Of a stretch of DNA of 64,000 bases, positions 42,606-53,310 are shown piece after piece; position 1 is the first letter of the stretch; each line of letters begins with the position of its first letter. The notes beneath the pieces are model-generated. The model made no database searches and was not told the origin of the DNA. It saw nothing but the letters and a program-made list of their open reading frames with translations. Origin of the DNA: Rhabdophis nuchalis (lineage: Eukaryota > Chordata > Lepidosauria > Squamata > Natricidae); contig CM077644.1 of NCBI GenBank assembly GCA_039707465.1, forward strand, positions 98,754,375-98,818,374, in the 5' to 3' direction. The position numbers were made by a program, and so were the translations under genes.

Positions 42606-43476
42606 GTAAGAATGTGAAGTGGGTAAAGAAAAGCACAGCAGTTTTACATCATTTACTTTGTTGTCTGACTGCTATAAATCTCTGTGTTTATTATTTTCAG
42701 GCTCTGTCATGCATGATGAAAATGGGAAGTTAAACAGACTGTTTTGGGTTGTACTTAAAGAGATCCCTCATTTTGCTTTGGTTTGAGTTAATCATCTGGC
42801 TTCAAGGCAAAACCTACAATAAGATAATTGACAAATGCTCTTGGAAAGATATAAAGCCAGCTAAATGTCATAAATGGTAGTGGAAATTCTCCCTTCCCTT
42901 CCCATATAGAAATTTAACATTAAGCTTCAAAAATGATTAGGAAAAAATGTTTTTGACCTGTGAACTAAGGGACAGAACTTCCCCGTTATTCATTAAAGGA
43001 GTCCAGTCTTTTCAGGCTTATGCACAAGCATGTAGAAAAGTATGTCTGGCTTTAATTTTTCTCCGTGGAAGCCTGTGGAAAATCAGAGTCCTTTAATGAA
43101 CAGCAAGAAGTGCCATACTCAGGTTGGGCAAGGTCCAGTGTAGTTCTTCCAAATTGTTTTCAAAGCATGTTAAATGTTCTATCAAAGGGGAAATAAATTA
43201 AGAATATCATAGGCACTTCTTCCCTTTGCATCTCCCTATCAAGAAAAGAATATCCTGCAATCTCTTTTCCACAATTATGAGTCAGATTACTTATGTTATA
43301 TAAAGACCTTCTTAATAGAACAAAAATATATTGTTTCATTTTGAAACAGCTTTTTATGTACTATTGATTTCAGTTCAGCAATAGAGCAATTTAACGTGCA
43401 GAACATTCATTTTCTTTTCCATTGTAATCTATAGAACTTAACATGTGGTCGTAAATACAAATATATCTTTATTTAC
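42606..43476. other. No feature recognised
   Basis: AT-rich sequence upstream of the possible exon at 43483. Confidence 0.4.
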
Positions 43477-43482
43477 ATTTGC

Positions 43483-43802
43483 TTGCTAAGTAACAGTCGC
43501 TATGTTGAAGTAATACCTGTAGTGAGCTCAATGTTAAGATTCAGATCTGATCCAGAGGAAGAAGAATGCAAAAATAAGAGTTCAAACTCTGAATGCTTTC
43601 AACAAGTCTACCACAAGCACAACCAAGTTTGGATTCAGTCCAGAGTATGCATTTGTTTCCTTAAGGACTATGATTCTGAAATGAATGTGCATTCACAAAT
43701 GGATTGTGTTGCTCAAACTTCAAATGTCCAGCCGGGTGCAGCTAGTCCTGAGAATATAGCATCTCTTTATAATCTGGTAACTTCATTGGAACTGGAACAA
43801 GT
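43483..43802 (+). CDS. Possible unidentified coding exon
   Basis: A frame free of stops for over 320 bases in AT-rich, repeat-free DNA, with no start codon of its own (it opens with TTG). It is preceded by pyrimidine-rich ATATCTTTATTTACATTTGC and candidate acceptors (CTAAG at 43486-43490; TAACAG at 43491-43496), and ends at a good donor, GTG/GTAAGC, at about 43802. The predicted peptide is acidic and polar early (RSDPEEEECKNKSSN) and ends ENIASLYNLVTSLELEQV. I do not recognise the protein. Splice-like borders on both sides make it the best host-gene candidate in the window, but a chance frame cannot be excluded. Confidence 0.25.
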
Positions 43803-43829
43803 GGTAAGCATGCAATTACATTGAGCAAT

Positions 43830-45811
43830 TCTGGGAGAAAATATATTTATGGGATTACCAGTTGCCCAGCCAGCCTGTTGGAGTAGCAGATACTTATTTC
43901 TGTCCACTATTGTGGTAAGAACTCTTAGAAATTTATATTGCTACTTTGCTGACTTCCAGAAGTAACCAAAGAACCAGATTACTCTTTTGGTTTGATACTG
44001 CCAAACATATATTGCCTACAGTTCACCACCAATTTTCCTATCTTCCTCCCTAAAACCTGATCATCCATCAGGTGGTGAAGATGGGGCTTCATCCCTGGTT
44101 GACAAAGGACAGAAGGAATTTAGACCCATCAAATTTTGCCCATAGTGATGCTGTTAGCTTTTTCTTTCAGTTTTCCTTTTATCTACAGGATTCCTGTGGA
44201 GTTTACTCTTATGTCTGGTTATAGCTTTAAATGTTAAGTAAACAATCCAAGTCTTGTTGGGTCATCGCTTCAGAGATATTTCCTTACCTAAACATGAACA
44301 GAATGATAATGGGTGAGCAAAAAAAGTAATGGGAATAGGAATGATTTCCAACTTCCTGCTGGCTTCCCCATTGAGTTTCTTGGTAGGAAGCTAAGAGGGA
44401 GCATCAGAGATATTCTCTTCCCTTCCCAGACAGAGTGAGGGATTGCAGGTCTGTTTGGGAAACTATCATGGAATGTTGAAAATGAAGATCACATGACCAC
44501 AAAGCAGGAGCATCCAGTAGCACTGAAGCAGCCACAACCTGCCCAAATTTCATTCCTTTGGGAATCATGGGTCCTGGATTTTGAACACATTCTGTCAATT
44601 AGCCCATTTGGGACACCTTAGTTTGAAATTTGTGATTCTATGATGCACCGTTTCGCCGAATTAAAAGTCACGACAAGAAAAATACTACTGTATGGAGATA
44701 TAAAGCATGAGTGATATACATTTCATCAGTTGGTAGGAAATGTGCACCCCAATTTTGCACATTGTACACAAAGGAAATGAGGAAATGAGTCCAAATGTAC
44801 CAGTCTAGCTTAGGGCTGCTTTACAAGCCTCATGGTTAACTCACAAAAGTGGTGCACTTACATACAGAGCCCAAGTGCTATATGTGCCTGATGGGAAAAT
44901 AATGATTTACAGTTGGTTCAGGGGATAGATGTTCATCTACCATCCCATAAAATGTTAGTGGAAATGAACGGGTAGTAAATATGAATCACTACAGTCATTG
45001 TGGTATTGTGCCACATTAAAAACTACCTTCTGTTGGCAACTTTGGAGGCTGCTACCCCTTAATTCATTGCAGAATCAAAACTGCAGCCAAACTTAATGCT
45101 AAACATAAGCACACATTCCAATTTTCTGACAATCATGGTTGCTATTAAGATTGGGGTACAACTCCATTGTTGAATGATTTAATATGGAAGGAAGCAGCGC
45201 GACCACATACACAGATACACATTCCCTATCTTCTAACCATATGAAGACAAATCTGTGCCAGGTCTATACTTCATAATCCTGTTTCATCAAACAGACTGTT
45301 TACATAAAGGCTTACAATTTCTCTCCCAATTCCCATTTTTCTTCACTGGCACTGAAGACTTTGATACCGTCATTCTCTATATCTAATCTACCGTGACTTT
45401 CCTGCATTCAAAATTAAACCTTAGGAATATATATATGTGGCAAAGCTCATTTCAAACAATTGCCTAAAGCCTTCAGAAAATAAAATTAGACAAGGATTTA
45501 TATGCCATATTATTTGCAGAAAACAACATAAAATATGGCTATGATTTATGGGTCACTTTTGTTTTATTAATTGATGGTTACTTGTCAAAACTGTACATAA
45601 AGCTGTACATAAAGCCATCAGCAGAGAAAATAACAATTTCATTCTCAAGTTCCAAACTCGCAGTAAAAATAAATGAAAACAATGAATCCTTCTGGATCTT
45701 GAAGTCAACATTTCCACAGAAAGCTCTGCAAAAGGATGTAAGGTGTGTAGTGTATTTAATTATATATCCTTTATTTCTCTACTGCTATCTCTCTACTGCT
45801 ATCTCTACTGA
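43830..45811. other. No feature recognised
   Basis: No repeat termini or motif-bearing frames. A short repeat of CTCTACTGCTATCT lies at 45776-45805, next to the L2 junction. Confidence 0.45.
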
Positions 45812-47180
45812 TCTCTGGAGGGCCCGAGATAGAGGTTGCTCCTCTATTTTGGTCCTGTTAGATCTCTCAGCGGCTTTCGATATCATCAACCATGGTATCT
45901 TATTGCACCGACTGGAGGGGTTGGGATTGGGGGGCACCGTGTTGCAGTGGTTTGCCTCCTTCCTCTCCGGTCGGTCGCAATTTGTGTTGGCAGGAGGGCA
46001 GAGGTCGACGTCGAGGCCCCTCACATGTGGAGTGCCTCAGGGGTCGGTCCTCTCGCCCCTCCTGTTCAACACCTATATGAAGCCGCTGGGCGAGATCATC
46101 CGTGGTTGTGGGGTAGAATACCATCTGTATGCTGATGATACTCAGCTATACATATCTACCCCCAACCACCCCAGTGATGCCGTTGAAGTGATGTCCCGAT
46201 GTCTGGAGGCCGTGCGGGCCTGGATGGGGAGTAACAAACTTCGACAAAACCCGTCCAAGACCAAGTGGCTGTGGTTTCCAGCGTCCCAGTACCGCCAGCT
46301 GACTCCATCGCTGGCCATCGGAGGCGAGTCACTAGCCCCCGTGGAAAGGGCCTGCAACTTAGGCGTCCTCCTGGATTCACGGCTTTCCTTGGATGACCAG
46401 GTGACGGCCGTGACCAGGAGGGCCTTTTACCAGGTACATCTGATCCGCCAGTTGCGCCCTTTCCTTGACCGGGACGCCCTTCGCACAGTCACTCAAGCGC
46501 TCGTTACATCCCGCCTAGACTATTGTAATGCTCTCTACATGGGGCTCCCCTTGAGGTGCGCCCGGAGGCTCTAGTTAGTGCAGAATGCGGCCGCGCGGGG
46601 GATTTTGGGAGCCTCACGGTGCTCCCACGTAACACCCCTTCTGCGCAAGCTGCATTGGCTGCCGGTGGCCTTCCGGGTGCACTTCAAGGTATTAGTTACC
46701 CTCTTCAAAGCGCCATGACACGGGGCCTAGTTATCTGCGGGACCATCTCTTACCACATACCTCCCTTCGACGGATCCGCTCCCACAGGGTGGGCCTCCTC
46801 AGGGTGCCGTCTGCCAGTCAATGCCGGCTGGTGGCGCCCAGGGGTAGGGCCTTCTCTGTGGAAGGTCCAGACCTCTGGAATGACCTACCCCCCGAACTTC
46901 GTACCACCTTCGCCTCTTTCGCCAATCACTCAAAACGCACTTCTTCCACCTAGCCGGCGTAGCTTAGAGTTAGATTAGATATAATTTTAATTGATTAGGT
47001 AGTGGATTTTAACATTTTAATCTATATTTTAGCACAGGTTATTTCAATGTAATGCTATTTTAATGTTGTGACTGTATTTATTGTTGTTTGTTGTGTCATT
47101 TTTTAATTTCCTGTGCACCGCCCTGAGTCCAATGAGATAGGAGCAGTATATAAATTGAATAAAACCTAAAACCTAAACCT
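45812..47180 (+). pseudogene. L2 LINE, RT half onward, broken
   Basis: Starts within the reverse transcriptase at [20 protein letters not shown] and keeps [22 protein letters not shown] and [14 protein letters not shown] stop at 46572-46574 cuts the frame, and small indels follow (GCGCCATGACACGG near 46711; ORF shift to 46556-46978). The 3' terminus GTGCACCGCCCTGAGTCC lies at 47112-47130, and the tail is an irregular ACCTAAA repeat rather than ATT. The upstream 80 or so codons of the 330-codon frame beginning at 45582 are not L2 and are an accidental fusion. Confidence 0.9.
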
Positions 47181-47214
47181 ATCCCTACAATCATCCCATT
47201 CAAAGGCTTTACAA

Positions 47215-47330
47215 ATTTATTTATTTATTAAATTAATATGCTGCCCGTCACACTATCTTGGGTAACTCTGGGCAGCTACACTAATGTTAATAAAATACAA
47301 TCATAAAAGCAATGCATTCATAATACTTAA
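47215..47330 (-). mobile_element. L2-type LINE 3' tail
   Basis: The plus strand reads TTTATTTATTTATTAAATTA, ATGCTGCCCGTCACACTATC, GGGTAACTCTGGGCAGCTAC, the reverse of an L2-like 3' end with the inverted GGGCAG / CTGCCC pair. Decayed. Confidence 0.5.
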
Positions 47331-48256
47331 AAAGGAGTGGGATAAAAAACAAAGAAAAAAAATAGGAGAATTTTGTGGAATGTCAAGACCACCACTGAGA
47401 ATGTCCATTGATAAATAAACATAAAATGACGTTTTGCAAGTCTGCCCATTTTTGCAAGAATCCACCATATTAGAAATTACTTATGTTCCATCACTAAATT
47501 CAAGTTCTGTTAAATTTAATCAGCAGACTCGTAAGAATGGAACAAATCCAGTGAAATGAATTATAGTTGTGATCTTACGTCTACTTTCTTTAAGGTAATG
47601 ACTTTGACTTAATGAACTCAGAATTTTCATTTCCACTGTATAGGCGTGGACAAAATGGTACTTTAAATTAAACTTGGCAAAAAAACTCAAAATCATCACA
47701 TTAGTTGACACTATGCCTTAGCTTATTTAGCTTCTATTTCTCTGACATGGGTAATTTAAACATGTCAGAAAATAATCCTGACATGCTGAATTTCTTTTAA
47801 AAAACATAATTTTTTATCCGTTCGATGTTTCTTCAGCTATTACTTGGTACTGTTTCATTAACTGGAGAGTGTGCTATACAGCTACATGGCAATCAAAGTA
47901 GATATCTGATTTCTTTGTCCAGTCAGTATGAGCCTTTTTGGTTTACACGATTTCATACTCTGGATTGAATCTGGATTTCATGGATCTGTTGAAATGAAAG
48001 GAAAATGAATTATTCAAATATATATATATGATTGATTTCAATGGATCTGCTCTAAGGATAGCTAATTTTGCATGTAAGCTCTTTATTTTATTTTGCAGAA
48101 GAGAATTTCAATTAAATGATTTTAAAATAATTTGTAGATGAAAGTGCAATATGCAATTGTTGGGATCTTCACACATGCACAAAAACCACTAAAGGTGTTT
48201 CATCTGTTTCTAGATGTGAAATGGATTAGATCTTCAGAAAAACCTGATAGGTATTA
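47331..48256. other. No feature recognised
   Basis: AT-rich sequence. No motif-bearing frames or termini. Confidence 0.4.
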
Positions 48257-48530
48257 TAGGTAGTCCATCATTTACAACCATGTGTAAATGTTTATTATTA
48301 TTACAACAGAGCTGAAAAAAGTGACTTATGAACTATCCTCACACTAACAATGATCACAGCATCCCAATGGTCACATGATCAGAATTTAGTTGCTTGGCAA
48401 CCACCATATATTTTACAACAGTTACAGCGTCCAGTGTGGTGAAGTTGCCGACTTCCAACCAACAAAGACAATGGGGGAAGCCACATTTGTTAACAACTGC
48501 ATGATTCACTTAACAGTTCTAGGAAGTGAA
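48257..48530 (-). mobile_element. Tigger-like MITE, right end lost
   Basis: Left end TAGGTAGTCCATCATTTACA after TA (48255-48256). Interior words GTGACTTATGAACTATCC, GGTCACATGATCAGAATT, GCATGATTCACTTAACAG. The sequence stops matching at about 48530, before the right terminus. Confidence 0.6.
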
Positions 48531-49413
48531 AGTCCATCCATTTTATTTCAGATGTTTAGCTTTGCTTTACAGACGTTGCCGTGAATTTTATAGTTTGTAG
48601 GGTGCAACATGTTTGCCCTTTTCACCTTATGGCTGTCCTTGACATTCCTTTCTAATAATATGTAATTAAGAATGCCAATAAAAAATTACAAAAATGCACA
48701 AGAACCCATGGGAAACCTTGAACTACCTTTGCAGTAACTATATCCTATAACCCTCTGCGATTGATTAGAAATAACTTTGGCATGGGAGGCAATTTTTTTC
48801 TAGCTTCAAGCCCTGGAAGAAAAACTCTAATAAAGCAACACTAAAGATTAAGCTAATGCTCATCTTAAGTGCACAAACTCTTATACTTTCCAAGAAGACA
48901 AATTATTATTTATTTAAACTTTGTGCTGCAACAAAGGCAAATATGACATATTAACGGTAAGAAACAAACCCTCTAGACTAGAGTGCAAAATAATAATAAT
49001 CAAAATCCAGAGACAGACCAATGTACAATCTAAAAGGAGAGCAATATTCAAAATATATAAGATGGACGTGTGCGTGCATGCATGCAGGGTATATCTGTAT
49101 ATACAGAGGCATGGAGCAAATATATATGGAAGGAATATGGAGGAATTGTGCTTTGCAACCTAGTGGTCCACAAAGTCAACAGTATTTGCCTCAAACATTT
49201 AATGGATTTTTCCTCACAAAAATTCATGCAATTATTTTAGGTGAATCTTCCCTCCAGTTTCTTTATCTCCTTTTCTGTAATGTTTGAAGGAGGGTTTTCT
49301 TTCTGTTTTCTGAGCTTTTAAGAATTGATTTATGCTACATTGAAACACCTTTCAACCTGCCTATTGCAACAGGCTCAACATGGGGCTGCGCTTGAAGAAT
49401 ATCCTGAAGTTTA
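48531..49413. other. No feature recognised
   Basis: Frames at 48921-49287 (+) overlap each other and have no motifs. A small GTGCGTGCATGCATGC tract lies at about 49069-49086. Confidence 0.4.
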
Positions 49414-49660
49414 GAATAGAATAATAGAGTTGGAAGAGACCTTGGAGGTCTTCTAGTCCAACCCATTGCTTAGGCAGGAAACCCTTCACCACACATGGTT
49501 ATCCAACATCTTAAAAACTTCCAGTGTTGGAGCATTCATAACTTCTGGAGGCAAGTTGTTCCAGTGATTAATTGTTCTAACTATCAGGAAATTTCTCCTT
49601 AATTCTAAGTTGCTTCTCTGCTTGATTAGTTTCCACCCATTGGTTCTTGTTCAGGTGCCT
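49414..49660 (-). mobile_element. CR1 LINE 3' end
   Basis: The plus strand begins AGAATAGAATAATAGAGTTGG and continues GACCTTGGAGGTCTTCTAGT to TTGATTAGTTTCCACCCATT, the reverse complement of the CR1 3' end and the last codons of its RT. It abuts decayed L2 sequence on its right. Confidence 0.88.
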
Positions 49661-50150
49661 TGGAAAACTTGGAGCTTCAGCTGGTCCAGATTGCAGTGAT
49701 AGAGGCAGTAATGGTGATGCATTAACATGACCAAATAACACCCCTGCTTTGTGCACTGATTGTTATCTATAAAGTCCTACGGGGCACAGGGCCTGGTCAC
49801 TTAAGGGATTGTCTATCTCCTATGATATCTGCCTGGACTATTCAATATGGCTGAATTGATACATTTTGGGTTCCTTTAATTAAAAAAAACACCAGCTATT
49901 GGGAACCTGGAAATCTTCACTGTAGTACTGCCTGACTTATGGAATGAGATACCCCAGATATCTAGTTGGCCCTAACCCCACTGATGTTTCAAAAGTCCTT
50001 CAAGACCTGGTTATTCTCCCAGTCCTTTGATATAAGGGTGACTGAATGCCTCTTTTTGTGGTACAGGTTTGTTGTTAGTCCTGTCCTTTCTTTCTTGACC
50101 TTTTCTACTATTATATGATTTTGGGAGTCAGGTGATATACAGATTTAAAA
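49661..50150 (+). mobile_element. Heavily decayed L2 3' region
   Basis: Order of recognisable pieces: AGCTTCAGCTGGTCCAGATT, ATAACACCCCTGCTTTG, GTTATCTATAAAGTCCTACG, GACCTGGTTATTCTCCCAGTC. These parallel the L2 segment AGCTGGTCCAGAATGCAGC through KALHG... to the C-terminus. The frame is lost and the CR1 copy at its left edge probably inserted into it. Confidence 0.6.
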
Positions 50151-51274
50151 AACAAGAACGTAAGTCTAATTTTTCAATATTTCATTATTAAGAAGAGTAT
50201 TCATACAGGCAGTGAATCCCACACCCTCTCAGATTCTGATGCTTTTGGCTTTTCAGACCTGAAAGAAGGATAGAACTCAAATTGTTCTGTTTCTTGGTGA
50301 TTTCATTGTATGTGGGAATGTGCAAATGTTGATTCTTGACCATGGAAAATATACAAAGACAAAATTCAAGGCACTCAATTTTCCACTCATACACATACTG
50401 TACTAGCTCATATTTTAAAAACAGGCAAACGAAGCTGGTCCATGTAATTCCCTTCATTTAGTTTGAACAGTTTCTTTCTCTTAACAAAATTGTGCATTAT
50501 GTCCAAAATCCTTCTGTGATCCTTTTAACCCTGAAGGTCATGCACCATTCCTTCCTTTGGCTCATTTTGTTTCCAGATCTGCACCTCAGCCTATATTCAG
50601 TTTATTATTCTATTTCTAGCGAGGAAGAAGGAAAGAATTTGATGGATTAAATGTTCCATGGAAAAATATTTTCTTGTGCTTCAGATTGCTGAGTTTCTGA
50701 ATGTTGCTCTGTCTATATAGGCATTTCAGCGTTTTATTGAACCCATACAGAGTCTTACCACCATAGCCTCATTACATGTCTGCATTTCTTCTTCTTTCTT
50801 TGCCCCTTCCTACAGAATGTGTAATTTCTGTTCTGCAGTTTCTATGCTACAATGCATATTTCAACATTTTGTAATACATTATTGCTGTACTCCATGTGCT
50901 GACAGCTGCTCTCTAAAGTGCATCGGCCCTTAAAATATACATTTGCAAATGTAAATGTAGCTTTAGCCGAGTCGTAGTTAATAACTTAACAAAGTAACTA
51001 GATGAATTTGCATAATATATTCAGTCTGGTCATTGAATTAACCCGTTTTTTGGATTACCATAATAAATTTAATCTTTAGGTTTGCACATAATACAGCAAG
51101 TCACAAAAAAAATCACCCCTATTGAAGCATCTGACTACTAGCTATTCTCTATTTTGGATCTGTTTTCTAGGAATAATTATTTATATATTATAATTTATAC
51201 AGGTTTTTCTTTTTCTCACTCATCCCCCATTGTTTGTAAAAACTTATTGAATCTTTCTTGCTCTCTGATCAGAA
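50151..51274. other. No feature recognised
   Basis: AT-rich sequence. The open frame 50188-50457 (-) has no motif. Confidence 0.4.
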
Positions 51275-51995
51275 ATAAATGTTCAGTCCCTAGTCATCTC
51301 ACAGCTGGACTATTATAATGTGCTCTACATGGTTCTACCCTTGAAGTCCATTTGGAAGCTACAGCTGGTACAGAGCGTGGCAATGCAGGTAGTCACAACC
51401 CCCCCCCCCATGGCCCCTGTAACACCAGTGCAGTGGTAAGACACTGAGCTTGTCAATCAGAAAGGTCGGCAATTCAGCGGTTCCAAGCCGCATCCAAATG
51501 TGCTACGGTTACGAGTTACCAGTCGGCTTCCAGGTGCAATTCAAGTGTTGGTGATCACCTTTAAAGCCCTTCATGACATGGCTCCAGGTTACTTGAGGGA
51601 CCATCTAACCTCGCTGGGATTGCCTGTCCCAATCATGATGTCAGTGGACGAGTGCTGCAGGTCCCTTCAGCCCAACTATTCTGGCTGGCAGTGTCAAGAA
51701 GGAGGGGCTTCTGTTCTGTTGCTCCTGCCCTCTGGAACATGTTGCCCCCTGATTGTGAGATTAGCCCCAACCCTCCTATAATTTTGTAAAGGCTTAAAGA
51801 CATGGCCTTGCTAGTTGGCTTGGGGCCCCAGTGGGGCAAAAACACAATGGAGGTGGTTGATTGAGTAATAACAGATCCCGATTCCCTCCCCCACTCCCCC
51901 ATCTGCCCTGACCATGTGCCCTTGGTTTTAATGTCTGATTTTAACTTTTTATGTTTTAACTGTGTATACAAGCCTGTGGTAAATACACAAATAAA
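51275..51995 (+). mobile_element. Decayed L2 3' region with SINE piece
   Basis: CTCACAGCTGGACTATTATAATG corresponds to the SRLDYCN codons of L2 (kept to short words here). AAGCTACAGCTGGTACAGAG, then after an interruption TTCCAGGTGCAATTCAAGTG and CTTCATGACATGGCTCCAGG follow in L2 order. The end is decayed and runs into AAATAAATAAATAAATG at about 51990. Confidence 0.65.
51428..51510 (+). mobile_element. tRNA-derived SINE head inside L2
   Basis: CAGTGGTAAGACACTGAGC (A-box-like) and GGCAATTCAGCGGTTCCAAG (B-box-like) interrupt the L2 sequence between its AACACC and GGCTTCCAGG segments. Only the head region is recognisable. Confidence 0.5.
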
Positions 51996-51999
51996 TAAA

Positions 52000-52299
52000 T
52001 AAATGTGGTTGTTCTGAGCCACACATTTTATTAAATGCCATAGGCTTTTGTGAACTATAGCTGAGACAGAGCTACTCAATTGATGGAACTAAACTAGCCA
52101 TATAAATTAGGCATTCGGGAGGCTGAACTACCCATCCATTAAGATCAATTGACAAATTTATAGAGTCAGATCAGTTCTAATGAAGAACCTATCGGAAGTT
52201 AGTTGACAACAATAGATAGCCACTGGTTTCTAACCTACACTCTCAGCTCAAATTATGAATAAACTGTAACTTTTCTATGTATCTTTTCTTTTATGTATA
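52000..52299. other. No feature recognised
   Basis: AT-rich spacer, possibly part of the retroelement whose tail follows. Confidence 0.35.
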
Positions 52300-52404
52300 C
52301 ACTAAGAGCATATGTACCAAAGACAAATTCCTTGTGTGTCCAATCCCACTTGCCCAATAAAAAATTCTATTCTAATAAAGAATTCTATTCTATTACATTG
52401 CTAG
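52300..52404 (+). repeat. Retroelement 3' tail with ATTCT repeats
   Basis: AAATTCCTTGTGTGTCCAAT then CAATAAAAAATTCTATTCTA and a second AATAAAGAATTCTATTCTATT. The first part matches the reverse complement of 62-105. The AATAAA words followed by ATTCT units suggest a LINE 3' end that seeds a pentanucleotide repeat. Confidence 0.5.
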
Positions 52405-52405
52405 A

Positions 52406-52640
52406 GCCAGTTTGATCTAGTGGTTAAGGCACCAGACTAGAAAGTTGAAGACACTGAGTTCTGTTCACACTTCAGGCATGAAAATCGGCTGAGTGACTTT
52501 GGGCCAGTCACTCTCTCTTAGGAATGCTTTTGTGGGGAAAATTGGAGGAGGAAGAAGTATTGTGTGTGTTCGCCATCTTGAATTATTTATAAAAACAATA
52601 AAGGTGGGAACTAAATTGATTGATTGATTGATTGCATTTT
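52406..52640 (+). mobile_element. Sauria SINE, full length
   Basis: Head GAGCCAGTTTGATCTAGTGG, TTAAGGCACCAGACTAG; middle GACTTTGGGCCAGTCACTCT; Bov-B-like end GAATTATTTATAAAAACAAT, AAAGGTGGGAAC; tail (ATTG)n. The best-preserved Sauria copy in the window. Confidence 0.92.
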
Positions 52641-52996
52641 TCTGAGGTACTGGGTGGCAGGCCCATATTTGCAAACAGATATCTACCCAACCTATAAGCA
52701 TCAAGAAACAACAGAACAATAATGCTATCATGAGATCCTCACCTGCAACAAATCTGGATGTCTAATCTGCCCCCACATTTACACAAATAGCACAACCTGA
52801 GAACACATAAAATTCATTATTTTAATAAGAAATGGCATCATCATCATCATCATCCGCACATGGAGATTCTTCTAAGGAACAAAGGAACAGAGTTTGCAAA
52901 AAATGTTCCTCTGAGGAACAAATAGAGTTTCCACAAAATAATCAATGGACAGACGTTTGACATCCGAACCCAAAAGAAAGTTGAATAATAGCAGGC
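52641..52996. other. No feature recognised
   Basis: Contains a short (ATC)n run at about 52834-52854. Confidence 0.4.
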
Positions 52997-52999
52997 TAT

Positions 53000-53082
<83 letters not shown>
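52997..53082. repeat. (TTTA)n microsatellite
   Basis: About 21 uninterrupted TTTA units. Confidence 0.97.
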
Positions 53083-53139
53083 CAGTATTAGATTTTTATC
53101 TGTTTTTATTACTTTATAAGTAACTCACGGTAGTGAACA

Positions 53140-53310
53140 TACCTAATATGCCTTCCTCTTCCTATTTTCTCCACAACAACCACCCTGTGAGATGGGTTGG
53201 ACTGAGAGTTACTGGACCAAGGTGACTTTCATGCCTAAGGCAGGATTAGAACTCTCAATCTCTTGGTTTCTAGGTCAGCACCTACCACCTACCACTACAC
53301 AAAACTGGTG
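53140..53310 (-). mobile_element. Sauria-type SINE, minus copy
   Basis: The plus strand reads TCTTCCTATTTTCTCCACAA, CACCCTGTGAGATGGGTTGG, ATGCCTAAGGCAGGATTAGA, CCTACCACTACACAAAACTG, the reverse of a Sauria SINE. It contains a small duplication CACCTACCACCTACCAC in the head. Confidence 0.75.
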
